Source: Longimicrobiales bacterium
GTDB taxonomy: Bacteria; Gemmatimonadota; Gemmatimonadetes; Longimicrobiales; Gaopeijiaceae
DNA: 64,000 bases
Reading direction: 5' to 3'
Assembly (NCBI GenBank): GCA_951813395.1
Contig: OX638356.1
Span: 1,777,340-1,841,339, forward strand
Position numbers and translations under genes: made by a program. How positions within the stretch are numbered: the stretch's first letter is position 1; each line of letters starts with the position of its first letter. The notes under the pieces were generated by a model. The model was not told where the DNA came from. It ran no database searches and saw only the letters and a program-made list of their open reading frames with translations. Of this stretch, positions 54,985 through 64,000 are shown piece by piece.

Positions 54985-55148
54985 GCTCCATCTCGGAATC
55001 GGCTGCTCCCGGCGTTTGTATTTGCCTGCGTGAGTTCGTATTTTGGGCCAGGCAACGTCCTGGGCCAAGACAGCCGATTGGGCCCGGTCACGGGATGCCG
55101 GCCGGCGGATCCCGCCGCACGCGACCCAGAACACGAGGATTGACACCC

Positions 55149-57887
55149 ATGAGAATCCGGTCACGGTCTGAAGGGTCCGGTATTGTCGCGCTAGCTGTTC
55201 TGGTCATTGCATCGAGTTTCGTCCCGGCAGATGCCCAGGCTCAACAGGGAACGATCACGGGCGTGGTGACGGACGCCGAAACGGGGGCGCCCGTAGCGGA
55301 CGCGGCGGTGGAGGCGCTGGATGCGGCCGGACCCGTCGCCAGCAACGCGGAAGGCCGGTTCAGCCTGACGGTGGCTGCGGGGACGCACTCCGTGGTGGTG
55401 ACCGTGATCGGCTACGAGACCACGCGGGTCGACGGCGTCGGGGTGGAGGCCGGGGGTACCGCGAACTTGACCATCTCGCTGCGCTCGCAGGCGCTGCTGC
55501 TGAATCCCGTAGTGGTTACGGCTTCGCGCCGCCAGGAAAAGGCGCTCGACGCGCCCGCTTCGATTGCGACGGTCTCCGGGGCGGATGTGGCGAGGGTCGC
55601 GGCGGTCACCGTGGCCGAGCACGTCAAGACGCTTCCCGGGGTGGACGCGGTCCAGACGGGCATCGCCCAGGGCACCCTGGTCGCCCGCGGTTTCAACAAC
55701 GTCTTCTCCGGAACGCTGCTGACGATCATCGACAACCGTTACGCGCGCATTCCTTCGCTCAGGTTCAACGCGTACCAGATGCTTCCGACGACCGACCTGG
55801 ATATCGACCGCATCGAAGTCTCGCTGGGTCCCGGGGCGGCACTCTACGGACCCAACGCCTCGAACGGCGTGATGCACATCATCACGTCCTCCCCGATCGA
55901 CCGGCAGGGTACGACGATCTCGCTGGCCGGCGGCGAGCGCTCGATCTTCCACGGCCAGTTTCGCACGGCCCACTCCCCCTCCGAGAGTTTCGGGCTGAAG
56001 ATCTCCGCGCAGTACCAGCGCGGAAACGACTGGGAATTCAACGACCCCGGCGAGGCCCAGGCCCGCATGGCCGGATGCAGCATCTGCGTCCGGGACTACG
56101 AGTCGGAACGCTACTCCGCCGACGCCCGCCTCGACTTCCGGTTCGCAGGCGACGGGTCCTTCATCGTCAACGGCGGAACCACCACGGTCGCCAAGGGCTT
56201 GGACATGACCGGCATCGGGGCCTTTCAGGTGAAGAACTGGGCGTACAACTTCGCGCAGGCCCGCCTGTCCAAGGGCCGGCTCTTCGCCCAGGCGTTCCTG
56301 AACATGACCGATTCCGGGGGCGATCCCAACGCGCCTGTTCAGGACGGCACCTTCGGCCTCCGCACCGGCGCAACCGTCGTGGACCAGTCACGCACGATGG
56401 CGGCGCAGTTCCAGTACGGCTTCGACATCGGGTCCTGGCAGAGCTTCACCTACGGCATCGACTGGCAGCGGACCGAGCCGCGCAGCGGCGGCACGATCTT
56501 CGGGCGCAACGAGAACGACGACATCATTGCAGAAGTCGGTACCTATCTGCACTCGGAGACATCGCTCGGCGACCGGATCGACCTGGTCACGGCCATCCGT
56601 CTGGACGATCACAACCGTCTCGCGGACGCCAACATTTCTCCGCGTGCGGCGCTCGTGTTCCGGCCCGCCGACGGTCAGAACTTCCGCTTCACCTACAATC
56701 GGGCGTTCGCGACCCCGACCACCACCAACCTCTTCCTGGACGTCATCGCGGCGCAGATTCCGCTGCCGGGGGGGCTCAGCTACGGCATCCGCGCGCTCGG
56801 CGTGCCGTCCGGGGGCTTCACCTTCGGCGCCCAGTGCCCGGGCGGCGTCATGTCCTACTGCATGCGCTCGCCATTCGTGCCGGGCCAGGCCCTTCCGGCG
56901 AACGCCGCGGCGCTGTGGGCAGGACTCCTCGAGATTCTCCCCTCGCTCCTCCCCCCCAGCTTCGCGCCCTTCGCCGGTCCTCTGCAGAGCCTTCTGCAGA
57001 ATCCGGGCGCGCTGCCTGGTGATCCCATGATCGGCACGGTCTTCCGCCGGCTGGACCAGTCGGCCATCGATCCGGCGGACGCGTTCCCGCTGGACTCATC
57101 GCCCGTGGAGAGCATCGCCGATCTCACCTCGACCATCAACAACACCTACGAGGTCGGATACAAGGGCCTGATCAACGACCGAGTGCGGCTGTCCGCGGAC
57201 GTGTACTTCAGCCGCGTGGAGAACTTCGTCGGCCCGCTCCGTGTCGTGACCCCGAACGTCTTCTTCGATCCCGAGAGCACCACGGAATTCGTCCTCCATC
57301 GCCTGGCGCCGCTGATCCAGGCGGGTGTGGTGACCCTGGAGCAGATCAGGCCGATCGTCGAGGGGGTGGCTCAGCTCCCCCTCGGCACCATTGTGCCCGA
57401 TCAGGTCGATTCGCACGATCTGCTGGTCACCTACCGCAACTTCGGGGAAGTGGACTTCTGGGGAGCCGACCTCGCCGCGCAGATTCTGGCCTCGGACCGT
57501 GTGCGGATCAACGCCGCCTACTCGTTCCAGAGCGACGAGTGCTTCGACTTCAATGAGGACGGAAACTGCACCAGTTCCGACATCGCGCTGAACGCCCCGA
57601 ACCACAAGGGATCGCTCGGATTCGTCTTTGACGACCCGGCGGCGGGGTTCTCCTTCGGCGCGCGGATGCGGATGACCACGGCGTTCCCCATGAACTCCGG
57701 CGTGTACATCGGAGATGTGGACGGGTACGGCGTTCTGGATGCCTCGATCGGCTACCGGCTCCCGTTCCAGCCCGGCACGCATGTGTCGCTGACGGCCAGC
57801 AACCTCCTGAACAACCTGCACCAGGAGTTCGTTGGTGCGCCGGAAATCGGAAGGATGCTGCTGGCGCGGGTCAGGTACGACTTCTGA
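55149..57887 (+). CDS. TonB-dependent outer-membrane receptor
   Basis: 912 residues from ATG 55149 (GAGG upstream). Signal peptide (LAVLVIASSFVPADAQAQ), a CarboxypepD_reg-like beta sandwich (about 35-110; ITGVVTDAETGAPVADAAVE), a TonB-box-like NPVVVTASRR, a plug domain (LPGVDAVQTGIAQGTLVARG, IEVSLGPGAALYGPNASNGV) and a beta-barrel ending in RVRYDF with a C-terminal Phe. Takes up a ligand using TonB/ExbBD energy; ligand unknown. No SusD partner is next to it; argR follows at once. Confidence 0.92.
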   Translation: MRIRSRSEGSGIVALAVLVIASSFVPADAQAQQGTITGVVTDAETGAPVADAAVEALDAAGPVASNAEGRFSLTVAAGTHSVVVTVIGYETTRVDGVGVEAGGTANLTISLRSQALLLNPVVVTASRRQEKALDAPASIATVSGADVARVAAVTVAEHVKTLPGVDAVQTGIAQGTLVARGFNNVFSGTLLTIIDNRYARIPSLRFNAYQMLPTTDLDIDRIEVSLGPGAALYGPNASNGVMHIITSSPIDRQGTTISLAGGERSIFHGQFRTAHSPSESFGLKISAQYQRGNDWEFNDPGEAQARMAGCSICVRDYESERYSADARLDFRFAGDGSFIVNGGTTTVAKGLDMTGIGAFQVKNWAYNFAQARLSKGRLFAQAFLNMTDSGGDPNAPVQDGTFGLRTGATVVDQSRTMAAQFQYGFDIGSWQSFTYGIDWQRTEPRSGGTIFGRNENDDIIAEVGTYLHSETSLGDRIDLVTAIRLDDHNRLADANISPRAALVFRPADGQNFRFTYNRAFATPTTTNLFLDVIAAQIPLPGGLSYGIRALGVPSGGFTFGAQCPGGVMSYCMRSPFVPGQALPANAAALWAGLLEILPSLLPPSFAPFAGPLQSLLQNPGALPGDPMIGTVFRRLDQSAIDPADAFPLDSSPVESIADLTSTINNTYEVGYKGLINDRVRLSADVYFSRVENFVGPLRVVTPNVFFDPESTTEFVLHRLAPLIQAGVVTLEQIRPIVEGVAQLPLGTIVPDQVDSHDLLVTYRNFGEVDFWGADLAAQILASDRVRINAAYSFQSDECFDFNEDGNCTSSDIALNAPNHKGSLGFVFDDPAAGFSFGARMRMTTAFPMNSGVYIGDVDGYGVLDASIGYRLPFQPGTHVSLTASNLLNNLHQEFVGAPEIGRMLLARVRYDF

Positions 57888-57927
57888 CGGCCCGGCGGCC
57901 CAGGGACCGCGGCGGTCGCCCGTCAAC

Positions 57928-58389
57928 GTGACCTCCGGAGGAAAGCGCGAGCGGCAGGCCAGGGTGCTCGAGATCATCCGGCGCACCCGCGTGCCCCATC
58001 AGAAGGCGTTGCGCAAGCTCCTGGCCGCCCAGGGGTTTCCGGTGGCCCAGGCCACGCTTTCGCGCGACATCCGGGATCTGCGCCTGGTCAAGGTCAAGGC
58101 CGCGGACGGCAAACCCCACTACACGCTGCCCGAAGAGTGGGATCACGTGCCCCCCCTCGACGCCATTCTCCCGGCGCTCTTTGTATCCGCGGAAGCGGTC
58201 GGGAACCTGATCGTCGTGCGCACCCTGAACGGCGGCGCGCAGACCGTCGCGTCCGGGATCGACTGGGAGGAGTTCGAGGGGCTGGCGGGCACGATCGCGG
58301 GGGACGACACGGTGCTGATCATTCTGCGTGACGCCGGGGCCGCCCGGAAGGTCGTGAAGATCCTCGGGAGGCTGGCTGGCGGGCGGTAG
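57928..58389 (+). CDS. argR: arginine repressor ArgR
   Basis: 153 residues from GTG 57928 (the frame is open to 57832 inside the receptor gene). N-terminal winged helix (RERQARVLEIIRRTRVPHQK, AQATLSRDIRDLRLVKV) and C-terminal hexamer/arginine-binding domain (LIVVRTLNGGAQTVASGIDW, GTIAGDDTVLIILRD). Arginine-bound ArgR represses arginine synthesis genes; here it lies just before argG and argH and near an ARG-box-like site. Confidence 0.9.
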   Translation: MTSGGKRERQARVLEIIRRTRVPHQKALRKLLAAQGFPVAQATLSRDIRDLRLVKVKAADGKPHYTLPEEWDHVPPLDAILPALFVSAEAVGNLIVVRTLNGGAQTVASGIDWEEFEGLAGTIAGDDTVLIILRDAGAARKVVKILGRLAGGR

Positions 58390-58469
58390 CCGTGTCGTGA
58401 CGGTCCGTCGACCTGCGCGTGGGCGGCGGACGTGTGCGCCGACCGGGCCCCCGGGGCGGCGGCGTGACC

Positions 58470-58508
58470 TTGACCTCAGTATCTGAAATGCATATTCATT
58501 CATAATCA
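58470..58508 (+). promoter_or_regulatory. argG promoter overlapping an ARG-box-like site
   Basis: TTGACC (58470-58475), 17 bases, TATTCA (58493-58498). Across the -10, TGAAATGCATATTCA (58484-58498), followed by TTCATAA, resembles the AT-rich palindromic ArgR box (TGAAT..ATTCA). The 308-base gap between argR and argG otherwise holds a GC-rich leader without recognisable features. ArgR bound here would block polymerase. Spacing of the half-sites differs by a base from the E. coli consensus. Confidence 0.5.
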
Positions 58509-58697
58509 CAGTATTTTTTTCCTTCTTTTCGCAGCGGTAGGAACCGCGCATCCGGCCGGACCGTCACCGACACCGGCCGGCACCCGGTTGCCATGGGTGG
58601 GCCCGGGGCGCAGGGCGCTTGATATCGTACGGCCTTGGCGGGAGACGTACGGCCCCTGTAGCTCCGGTCCCCCAACCGCTGGCGGGGGACTCAAGTC

Positions 58698-59999
58698 ATG
58701 AAAGTCGTGCTGGGATACTCGGGCGGTCTGGACACTTCGGTCATCGTGCCCTGGCTGCGCGAGAACTACGGGGCCGATGTCGTGTGCATGGCCGCGGACG
58801 TGGGGCAGCGGGGCGGCGTCGCGAAGCTTGCCGGGAAGGCATTCGCTACCGGGGCTTCGGCTTTTTTCGGCGAGGATCTGCGTGAGGAGTTCGTCTCCGG
58901 GTACGTCTTTCCGGTCCTGCGTTCGGGCGCGGTCTACAGCCGGAAATACCTGCTCGGGACCGCCATCGCACGCCCGCTGATCTCGCGCCGCATGGTCGAG
59001 ATCGCCCGCAGAACGGGCGCGCATTCCCTGGCACACGGATGTACGGGGAAGGGGAACGATCAGCTGCGCTTCGAACTGTCCTTCGCCGCCCTGGCGCCCG
59101 ACCTGCGGGTGATTGCTCCCTGGAGGGAGTGGGACATCAGCTCGCGCGAAGACGCGTTCGAGTACGCGGAAAAGCGAGGGATTTCGCTGGAGGGGGTCGA
59201 CGAGGAGAAGCTCTACTCGCGCGACGAGAACCTGTGGCACATAAGCCACGAGGGCGGTCCCCTCGAGGATCCCGCGAACGCTCCCGGGGACGATGTGTTC
59301 CTGTGGACGCGCGATCCCGCCCTCGCGCCCGATGTCGCGCTCGAGCTGGAGGTGGGGTTCGAGCAGGGTGTGCCGGTGACGATCGACGGAGAGGCGCTCT
59401 CGCCCCTCGCGCTGCTCGAGACCCTGAACGCGGTCGGATCGGAGCACGGTGTGGGCCGCGCCGACGTGATCGAGGATCGCGTGGTCGGGATCAAGTCTCG
59501 CGGCGTTTACGAGACGCCCGGTGGCACGATCCTTCTCACCGCGATCCAGGAACTCGAGCAGCTGGTACTTTCCAGGCGGTGTCTGGGGCTCAAGGACCAG
59601 CTTGCGCCGCGCTACGCCGACCTTGTCTACGAGGGGCGCTGGTGGACGCCCGAGCGGGAGGCGCTGGACGCGATGGTCGATTCGCTGATGAGAAACGTCA
59701 CCGGGACGGTGCGCCTGCGGCTGTTCAAGGGGCAGGCGACCGTGCTGTCTCGCAGCGCGCCCGCATCCCTTTACGACCTCGATCTCGCGTCCTTCGGGGC
59801 GAGCGAAGGCTACGCCCACAGCGACTCGTCGGGCTTCGTGAAGCTCTTCAGCCTGCCTCAGCGCGCCGTTGCCGCCCAGGGGGTCGCGACCGCGAATGCC
59901 GCCGTCGTGCCGGCTTCGGATACGCCCGCCTCTCGACCGGTCGCGCCCAACGGCAGGCAGTCTCGCGCCGGCGATCTGGTCCACGCGAGGCGCGGCTGA
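58698..59999 (+). CDS. argG: argininosuccinate synthase
   Basis: 433 residues. Joins citrulline and aspartate with ATP. N-terminal ATP PP-loop YSGGLDTSVIVPWL, then LAHGCTGKGNDQLRFELSF, SREDAFEYAEKRGI, WHISHEGGPLEDP and SRGVYETPGGTILL. Length slightly exceeds the usual 400 because of a Pro/Ala-rich C-terminal tail. RBS GGGGGA precedes ATG 58698. Confidence 0.96.
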   Translation: MKVVLGYSGGLDTSVIVPWLRENYGADVVCMAADVGQRGGVAKLAGKAFATGASAFFGEDLREEFVSGYVFPVLRSGAVYSRKYLLGTAIARPLISRRMVEIARRTGAHSLAHGCTGKGNDQLRFELSFAALAPDLRVIAPWREWDISSREDAFEYAEKRGISLEGVDEEKLYSRDENLWHISHEGGPLEDPANAPGDDVFLWTRDPALAPDVALELEVGFEQGVPVTIDGEALSPLALLETLNAVGSEHGVGRADVIEDRVVGIKSRGVYETPGGTILLTAIQELEQLVLSRRCLGLKDQLAPRYADLVYEGRWWTPEREALDAMVDSLMRNVTGTVRLRLFKGQATVLSRSAPASLYDLDLASFGASEGYAHSDSSGFVKLFSLPQRAVAAQGVATANAAVVPASDTPASRPVAPNGRQSRAGDLVHARRG

Positions 60000-60014
60000 C
60001 CGGCTGCCGCTGTC

Positions 60015-61403
60015 GTGGACGGATCGGGCCACGCGCTCTGGGGAGCGCGGTTCGAGGACGGACTGTCGCCCGAAATGGAGGCGCTCAACCGCTCGCTCGA
60101 CGCGGATTGGCGCCTTTGGCCTCACGATGTCCGGGGAAGCCGGGCATGGGCGCGGGGGCTGGAGCGGGCGGGGTTGATCTCTTCCGCCGAGGCCGCCGAG
60201 ATCGATCGCGGCCTGGTTGAGGTCGCGCGAGACCTGGCGGCGGCCGGCGGCCCGTCCCGATTCGCCGACGAGGACATCCACACGGTCGTCGAGCGCCTCC
60301 TGACCGAGAAGGTGGGGCAGGTCGGCGGCAAGCTCCACACGGGCCGATCCCGAAACGACCAGGTCGCCACCGACTTCAGGCTGTGGGGCAGGGAGGCGAT
60401 CGATCTCCTGCGCGGGAACCTGTCATCGCTGATCGCGACGATTGCGGACAGGGCGAAAGAGCACGCGGGCATCGTGATGCCGGGCTACACCCACATGCAG
60501 CCGGCCCAACCGGTCCCGGCCGGCCACTGGCTGCTGTCGAGGGCGTGGCCGCTGCTTCGAGACATGGAGCACCTGGGTGCCGTGCGCAGGGAGTGCGACG
60601 TCCTTCCGCTGGGCTCCGGAGCCATCGCCGGATGTCCCTTCGATGTCGATCGCGGTGCGCTGGCGGCCGACCTGGACTTCGGCCGCGTTTCCGAGAACTC
60701 CATGGACGGCGTCTCGGATCGCGACTGGGCGGTCCGACTGCTCTTCGGAGCGGCCATGACGGGCGTGCACCTGTCCCAGTTGGCCGAAGATCTCGTTCTG
60801 TTTTCCAGCAGTGAATTCGGGTATGTGCGGCTTGGCGACGCCTTCACCACGGGGTCGTCGCTGATGCCGCAGAAGCGGAACCCGGACGTGGCCGAGCTGA
60901 CGCGGGGCAAATCGGGACGGCTGGTCGGAAATCTGACGGGCACCCTCACGATGCTGAAGGGCCTGCCGACCGGATACAATCGGGACCTGCAGGAGGACAA
61001 GGAGGCCGTCTTCGATTCGGTGGACACGCTGGCCGTCGTGTTGCCGGCGATCGAGGGGGCGGTGGCCGGCATGGCGCTGCAACCGCTGCGGATGGGTCAG
61101 GCACTGCGCGCCGAGCTCCATGCCACCGACCTCGCCGACTACCTCGTGCGGCGCGGCGTGCCCTTCCGGGAGGCGCATCACATGGTGGGCGAGCTGGTGC
61201 GGGTTGCCGAGAGCGCGGACAAGGGGCTGGGAGACCTGACCCTCGAGGAGATGACCGCGGTTGCCCCCACCTTTGGCGAGGATGTCTTCGCTGTCTTCGA
61301 TCCGGTCGCCTCGGTCGAGTCGCGCGCGGTGCGCGGAGGCACGTCCGAGGCCGCGCTGCAGGCCCAGCTGGAAGCACTGGAGACGGCCCTGGCGCGGGCC
61401 TGA
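60015..61403 (+). CDS. argH: argininosuccinate lyase
   Basis: 462 residues from GTG 60015, 15 bases after argG. Splits argininosuccinate to arginine and fumarate. Fumarase/aspartase superfamily: KLHTGRSRNDQVATD, YTHMQPAQPVPAGHW, SENSMDGVSDRDW and the signature GSSLMPQKRNPDVAEL. Last step of arginine synthesis, in one unit with argG. Confidence 0.97.
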   Translation: MDGSGHALWGARFEDGLSPEMEALNRSLDADWRLWPHDVRGSRAWARGLERAGLISSAEAAEIDRGLVEVARDLAAAGGPSRFADEDIHTVVERLLTEKVGQVGGKLHTGRSRNDQVATDFRLWGREAIDLLRGNLSSLIATIADRAKEHAGIVMPGYTHMQPAQPVPAGHWLLSRAWPLLRDMEHLGAVRRECDVLPLGSGAIAGCPFDVDRGALAADLDFGRVSENSMDGVSDRDWAVRLLFGAAMTGVHLSQLAEDLVLFSSSEFGYVRLGDAFTTGSSLMPQKRNPDVAELTRGKSGRLVGNLTGTLTMLKGLPTGYNRDLQEDKEAVFDSVDTLAVVLPAIEGAVAGMALQPLRMGQALRAELHATDLADYLVRRGVPFREAHHMVGELVRVAESADKGLGDLTLEEMTAVAPTFGEDVFAVFDPVASVESRAVRGGTSEAALQAQLEALETALARA

Positions 61404-61422
61404 CCGATCTCGCGACCCGACG

Positions 61423-62439
61423 CTACAGCGACCTTCCCGCCGCCTCCGCGAAAACCCCCAGGCCGTCCATCAGGTCGTCGAACTCCGCGAAGGTCAGGGA
61501 CTGATCTCCGTCGGACACGGCCGTCTCCGGGTCGGGGTGCACCTCCACGATGAGTCCATCGGCACCGGCCGCGAGGGCCGCGCAACTCAGCGGGCCGACC
61601 AGATCGCGGCGCCCGCCCGCGTGCGACGGATCGGCGATGACGGGGAGGTGCGTCTCCAGCTTCAGCCACGGGATGGCGGCCAGATCGAAGGTATTCCGCG
61701 TCTCGGTCCCGAAGGTCCGGATTCCCCTTTCGCACAGCACGACCTGCATGTTGCCCCGGCTCATGATGTACTCCGCCGCCAGCAACAGATCCTTCAGCGT
61801 CGCCGACATGCCTCGCTTCAACAGCACCGGGCGCTGCAATTCCCCTACCTCGCGCAGGAGCGAGAAGTTCTGCATGTTGCGCGCCCCGATCTGCAGCATA
61901 TCGGCGTATCCGGCCACCAGCTCCGCGTCGCGGGGATCCAGCACTTCCGTAACGACCGGGAGCCCGGTCTCGCTTCTGACCTCCGCGAGTATGCGCAGAC
62001 CCTCCTCCTTGAGTCCGTCAAAGGAATAGGGGGAGGTGCGAGGCTTGAACGCGCCCCCGCGCAGGAGCGAGGCTCCCGACCCGGCGACGGCGCGGCCCGT
62101 CTCCGCCATCATCGTGGCCCCTTCGACCGAGCAGGGGCCCGCCGCGACCAGGCATTTCGGTCCCCCGAAGCTGTGGTCGCCCACCCGCACCGCTGTGGAT
62201 CGGTCGGCGGAAAAGCCCCGGGCCGCGAGCTTGTACGGACGCATGACCGCGTGCACCGACTGTACGCCTGGAATCGACAGCAGCGACACGTTGGCCAGCC
62301 GGGCCTCGTCACCGATGCAGCCGATAATCGTACGGCTCTCTCCGATCGATATGTGGGTGCGAAGTCCGAGGGCTTCGACACGCTCGCGGATGTAATCGAT
62401 CTGATCCGCGGTGATGCCCTTCCTGGCGACAATGATCAC
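61423..62439 (-). CDS. aroF: 3-deoxy-7-phosphoheptulonate (DAHP) synthase
   Basis: 338 residues from ATG 62439. Condenses PEP and erythrose 4-phosphate, the first step to aromatic amino acids. N-terminal ferredoxin-like regulatory domain ([33 protein letters not shown]), then the TIM barrel: [44 protein letters not shown] and [12 protein letters not shown]. This is the short Thermotoga/Bacillus type. Confidence 0.95.
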   Translation of the reverse strand: MIIVARKGITADQIDYIRERVEALGLRTHISIGESRTIIGCIGDEARLANVSLLSIPGVQSVHAVMRPYKLAARGFSADRSTAVRVGDHSFGGPKCLVAAGPCSVEGATMMAETGRAVAGSGASLLRGGAFKPRTSPYSFDGLKEEGLRILAEVRSETGLPVVTEVLDPRDAELVAGYADMLQIGARNMQNFSLLREVGELQRPVLLKRGMSATLKDLLLAAEYIMSRGNMQVVLCERGIRTFGTETRNTFDLAAIPWLKLETHLPVIADPSHAGGRRDLVGPLSCAALAAGADGLIVEVHPDPETAVSDGDQSLTFAEFDDLMDGLGVFAEAAGRSL

Positions 62440-62616
62440 GGTGAGGGTTCCTGGGGCTGCGATTCACGGGGAATTGGCGGGAGCGGAAACAAGTGAAGTA
62501 TAGCACTCCTGCCCGGTTCGTCCGGAACCGCTCGCCCGGTCGATCTGGAACCGGTTGGCGGCATGGCGTAGATTTGGGTCTCGCCAATCCCCGCAACCCG
62601 GTCACCCGGTGAGCCC

Positions 62617-63342
62617 TTGAGTCCGTCAACCGTCGACCCGCCCACCATCCAGGAACTCAAGAGCATGGCGGGGCGCGACGCGGCCGGCAGCGTCGGGTCC
62701 GGCATGCGGGTGGGGCTTGGGACCGGCTCGACCGTCGCCCACTTTCTCTTGCATCTCGGTGACCGGATCGCATCCGGTGAGCTTTCCGACGTGGTCGGGG
62801 TCCCGACCTCCATCCGCACGGAAGAGAAAGCCCTTGAACTGGGCATTCCTCTGGGGACGCTCGGCGGGCTTGGGGCACTCGACCTCACGGTCGACGGTGC
62901 CGACGAAGTGGATCCCCGGCTGAATCTCATCAAGGGGCTCGGCGGGGCGCTACTCAGGGAAAAAATGGTGGCGCAGGCGTCGCGGCGAATGCTGGCGATC
63001 GTGGACGACACTAAGCTGGTCGAGCGGCTCGGCCAACGCGCGCCTCTGCCGGTCGAGGTCGTCCCGTTCGAGTTTGCGAGTCATCTGCCGTGGCTGGAGC
63101 GCTTGGGGGCCGAGCCCGTGCTCCGCCGGAACGGGGACGGGAGCAGATACCTGACCGACAACGGCAACTTCGTGATTGACTGTCACTTCGCGGGTGGAAT
63201 CCCGGATCCGGGCGCGGTCGACGAGTCCCTGGGGCGGCGGGCGGGTGTGGTCGAATCGGGACTGTTCCTGGAGATGGCCGACGAGGTTGTCGTAGCGGGG
63301 AAGACGGGCGTGTATCGCATGACCGGGGTGGCCTCGTGGTGA
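62617..63342 (+). CDS. rpiA: ribose-5-phosphate isomerase A
   Basis: 241 residues from TTG 62617 (GTG 62609 is upstream and out of frame). Interconverts ribose 5-phosphate and ribulose 5-phosphate. Motifs: [48 protein letters not shown] (catalytic Asp), [10 protein letters not shown] and VEVVPFEF. The start was chosen by family length and the first conserved helix. The stop overlaps rpe. Confidence 0.95.
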   Translation: MSPSTVDPPTIQELKSMAGRDAAGSVGSGMRVGLGTGSTVAHFLLHLGDRIASGELSDVVGVPTSIRTEEKALELGIPLGTLGGLGALDLTVDGADEVDPRLNLIKGLGGALLREKMVAQASRRMLAIVDDTKLVERLGQRAPLPVEVVPFEFASHLPWLERLGAEPVLRRNGDGSRYLTDNGNFVIDCHFAGGIPDPGAVDESLGRRAGVVESGLFLEMADEVVVAGKTGVYRMTGVASW

Positions 63343-64000
63343 TGCGAATCGCCCCGTCCATTCTGGCCTGCCGCTTCGCCGAGCTGGGCAGGGAGGTGCG
63401 CGCGGTCGACGAAGCCGGCGCCGAGTGGATTCACGTCGACGTCATGGACGGCCATTTCGTGCCGAATATCACGATCGGTCCCCTCATCGCCGACGCCGTG
63501 CGGCAGGTAACCTCGCGCACCGTGGATGTGCACCTGATGATCCAGGACCCCGATCGATACGTCGCGGACTTCGCCGAGGCGGGTGCCGACGTGATTACCG
63601 TGCACGCCGAGGCCGCGGTGCACCTGCAGCGCACGCTCGCACGGATCCGGGGCATGGGGAAGAGGGCGGGAGTGGCGCTGAACCCGGCCACGCCGCTGAC
63701 CGCGGTCGAGGAAGTGCTTGATGACCTCGACCTGCTCCTGATCATGACCGTCAACCCCGGGTTTGGAGGACAGGCGTTCATCCCCGGGTCGCTCGACAAG
63801 GTTGCGCGGGCGAGGAGAATGGTCGAGGAGCGGCGCCCGGGCGAGGTGGACATAGAGGTGGACGGTGGCGTGAGCGTCAGGACGGCGCCCGGGCTCGTCC
63901 GGGCCGGGGCGACGGTGTTGGTGGCCGGCTCCGCGGTTTTCGGGCACGTGGGCGGCCCGGGCGCGGGAGTGGACGCGATTCGCGCGGCGACACGGGACGT
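63342..64000 (+). CDS. rpe: ribulose-phosphate 3-epimerase, 3' end outside the window
   Basis: 219 codons visible; nearly complete for a 220-230-residue family. TIM barrel with [36 protein letters not shown] (metal His/Asp), [28 protein letters not shown] and [13 protein letters not shown]. Follows rpiA as TGATG (ATG 63342; GTG 63339 also in frame). Together they link ribulose 5-phosphate to ribose and xylulose 5-phosphates. Confidence 0.95.
   Translation, partial: MRIAPSILACRFAELGREVRAVDEAGAEWIHVDVMDGHFVPNITIGPLIADAVRQVTSRTVDVHLMIQDPDRYVADFAEAGADVITVHAEAAVHLQRTLARIRGMGKRAGVALNPATPLTAVEEVLDDLDLLLIMTVNPGFGGQAFIPGSLDKVARARRMVEERRPGEVDIEVDGGVSVRTAPGLVRAGATVLVAGSAVFGHVGGPGAGVDAIRAATRD

Noticed and set aside
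55015-55044. Promoter TTTGTA-18-TATTTT before the TonB receptor
   Set aside because: Only a loose match; several equal alternatives exist in the same stretch.

Overview
The window is a GC-rich bacterial chromosome segment from a Gram-negative (diderm) organism. It carries a TonB-dependent receptor, probable outer-membrane barrels, SPase II-type lipoproteins and a multihaem cytochrome. Dense gene overlaps, GTG/TTG/ATC starts, FG-GAP/TPR and beta-propeller exported proteins, and an infC-rpmI-rplT-pheS-pheT / zapA / rny / folD-xseAB-ispA-nadK-recN backbone suggest Gemmatimonadota or a related lineage. That placement is inference; no rRNA is present.

Layout. 1-9.2 kb (minus strand): a partial Asp-box propeller protein, then a tightly coupled three-gene unit (five-haem membrane cytochrome with TPRs, FG-GAP/ASPIC lipoprotein, TPR/FG-GAP/ASPIC protein). 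9.4-17.1 kb (plus): a translation block led by infC (ATC start, leader with an intrinsic terminator), rpmI, rplT, pheS, pheT, a coiled-coil protein, zapA and a SoxCD-type sulfite dehydrogenase pair. 17.2-25 kb: rny, folD, xseA, xseB, a prenyl synthase, nadK and recN, mostly overlapping. 25-30.3 kb: a truncated beta-propeller gene, an outer-membrane protein gene, tRNA-Gly and tRNA-Cys, and a large exported FG-GAP/LVIVD-type protein. 30.3-37.1 kb: histidine degradation (hutH, hutU, hutI plus divergent hutF), preceded by an AhpD-like gene whose in-frame TGA very likely encodes selenocysteine. 37.1-40.5 kb: a repeat-rich exported protein, a small membrane protein and a complete IS1202-type insertion sequence with a 16-bp target duplication. 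40.8-48.6 kb: rho, an SRPBCC protein, tesA/ybbA/ybbP, a small exported helical protein and an aminotransferase. 48.7-55 kb: a sigma-region-4-like regulator, an MFS remnant, a YkvI-like membrane protein, a quaternary-amine ABC system with a fused binding-protein/permease, and a threonine dehydratase-like enzyme. 55.1-64 kb: a TonB receptor, argR-argG-argH with an ARG-box-like promoter, a DAHP synthase, rpiA and the start of rpe.

How the genes work together. HutH, HutU, HutI and HutF make the formylglutamate branch of histidine catabolism; the selenoprotein overlaps hutH by ATGA and so is translationally tied to it. ArgR is encoded just before argG and argH, and the argG promoter overlaps a probable ArgR site. 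The cytochrome/FG-GAP unit looks like one envelope redox or surface system of unknown substrate. The best candidate for something new is the selenocysteine AhpD-like protein; the cytochrome-FG-GAP unit and the sigma-like regulator come next.
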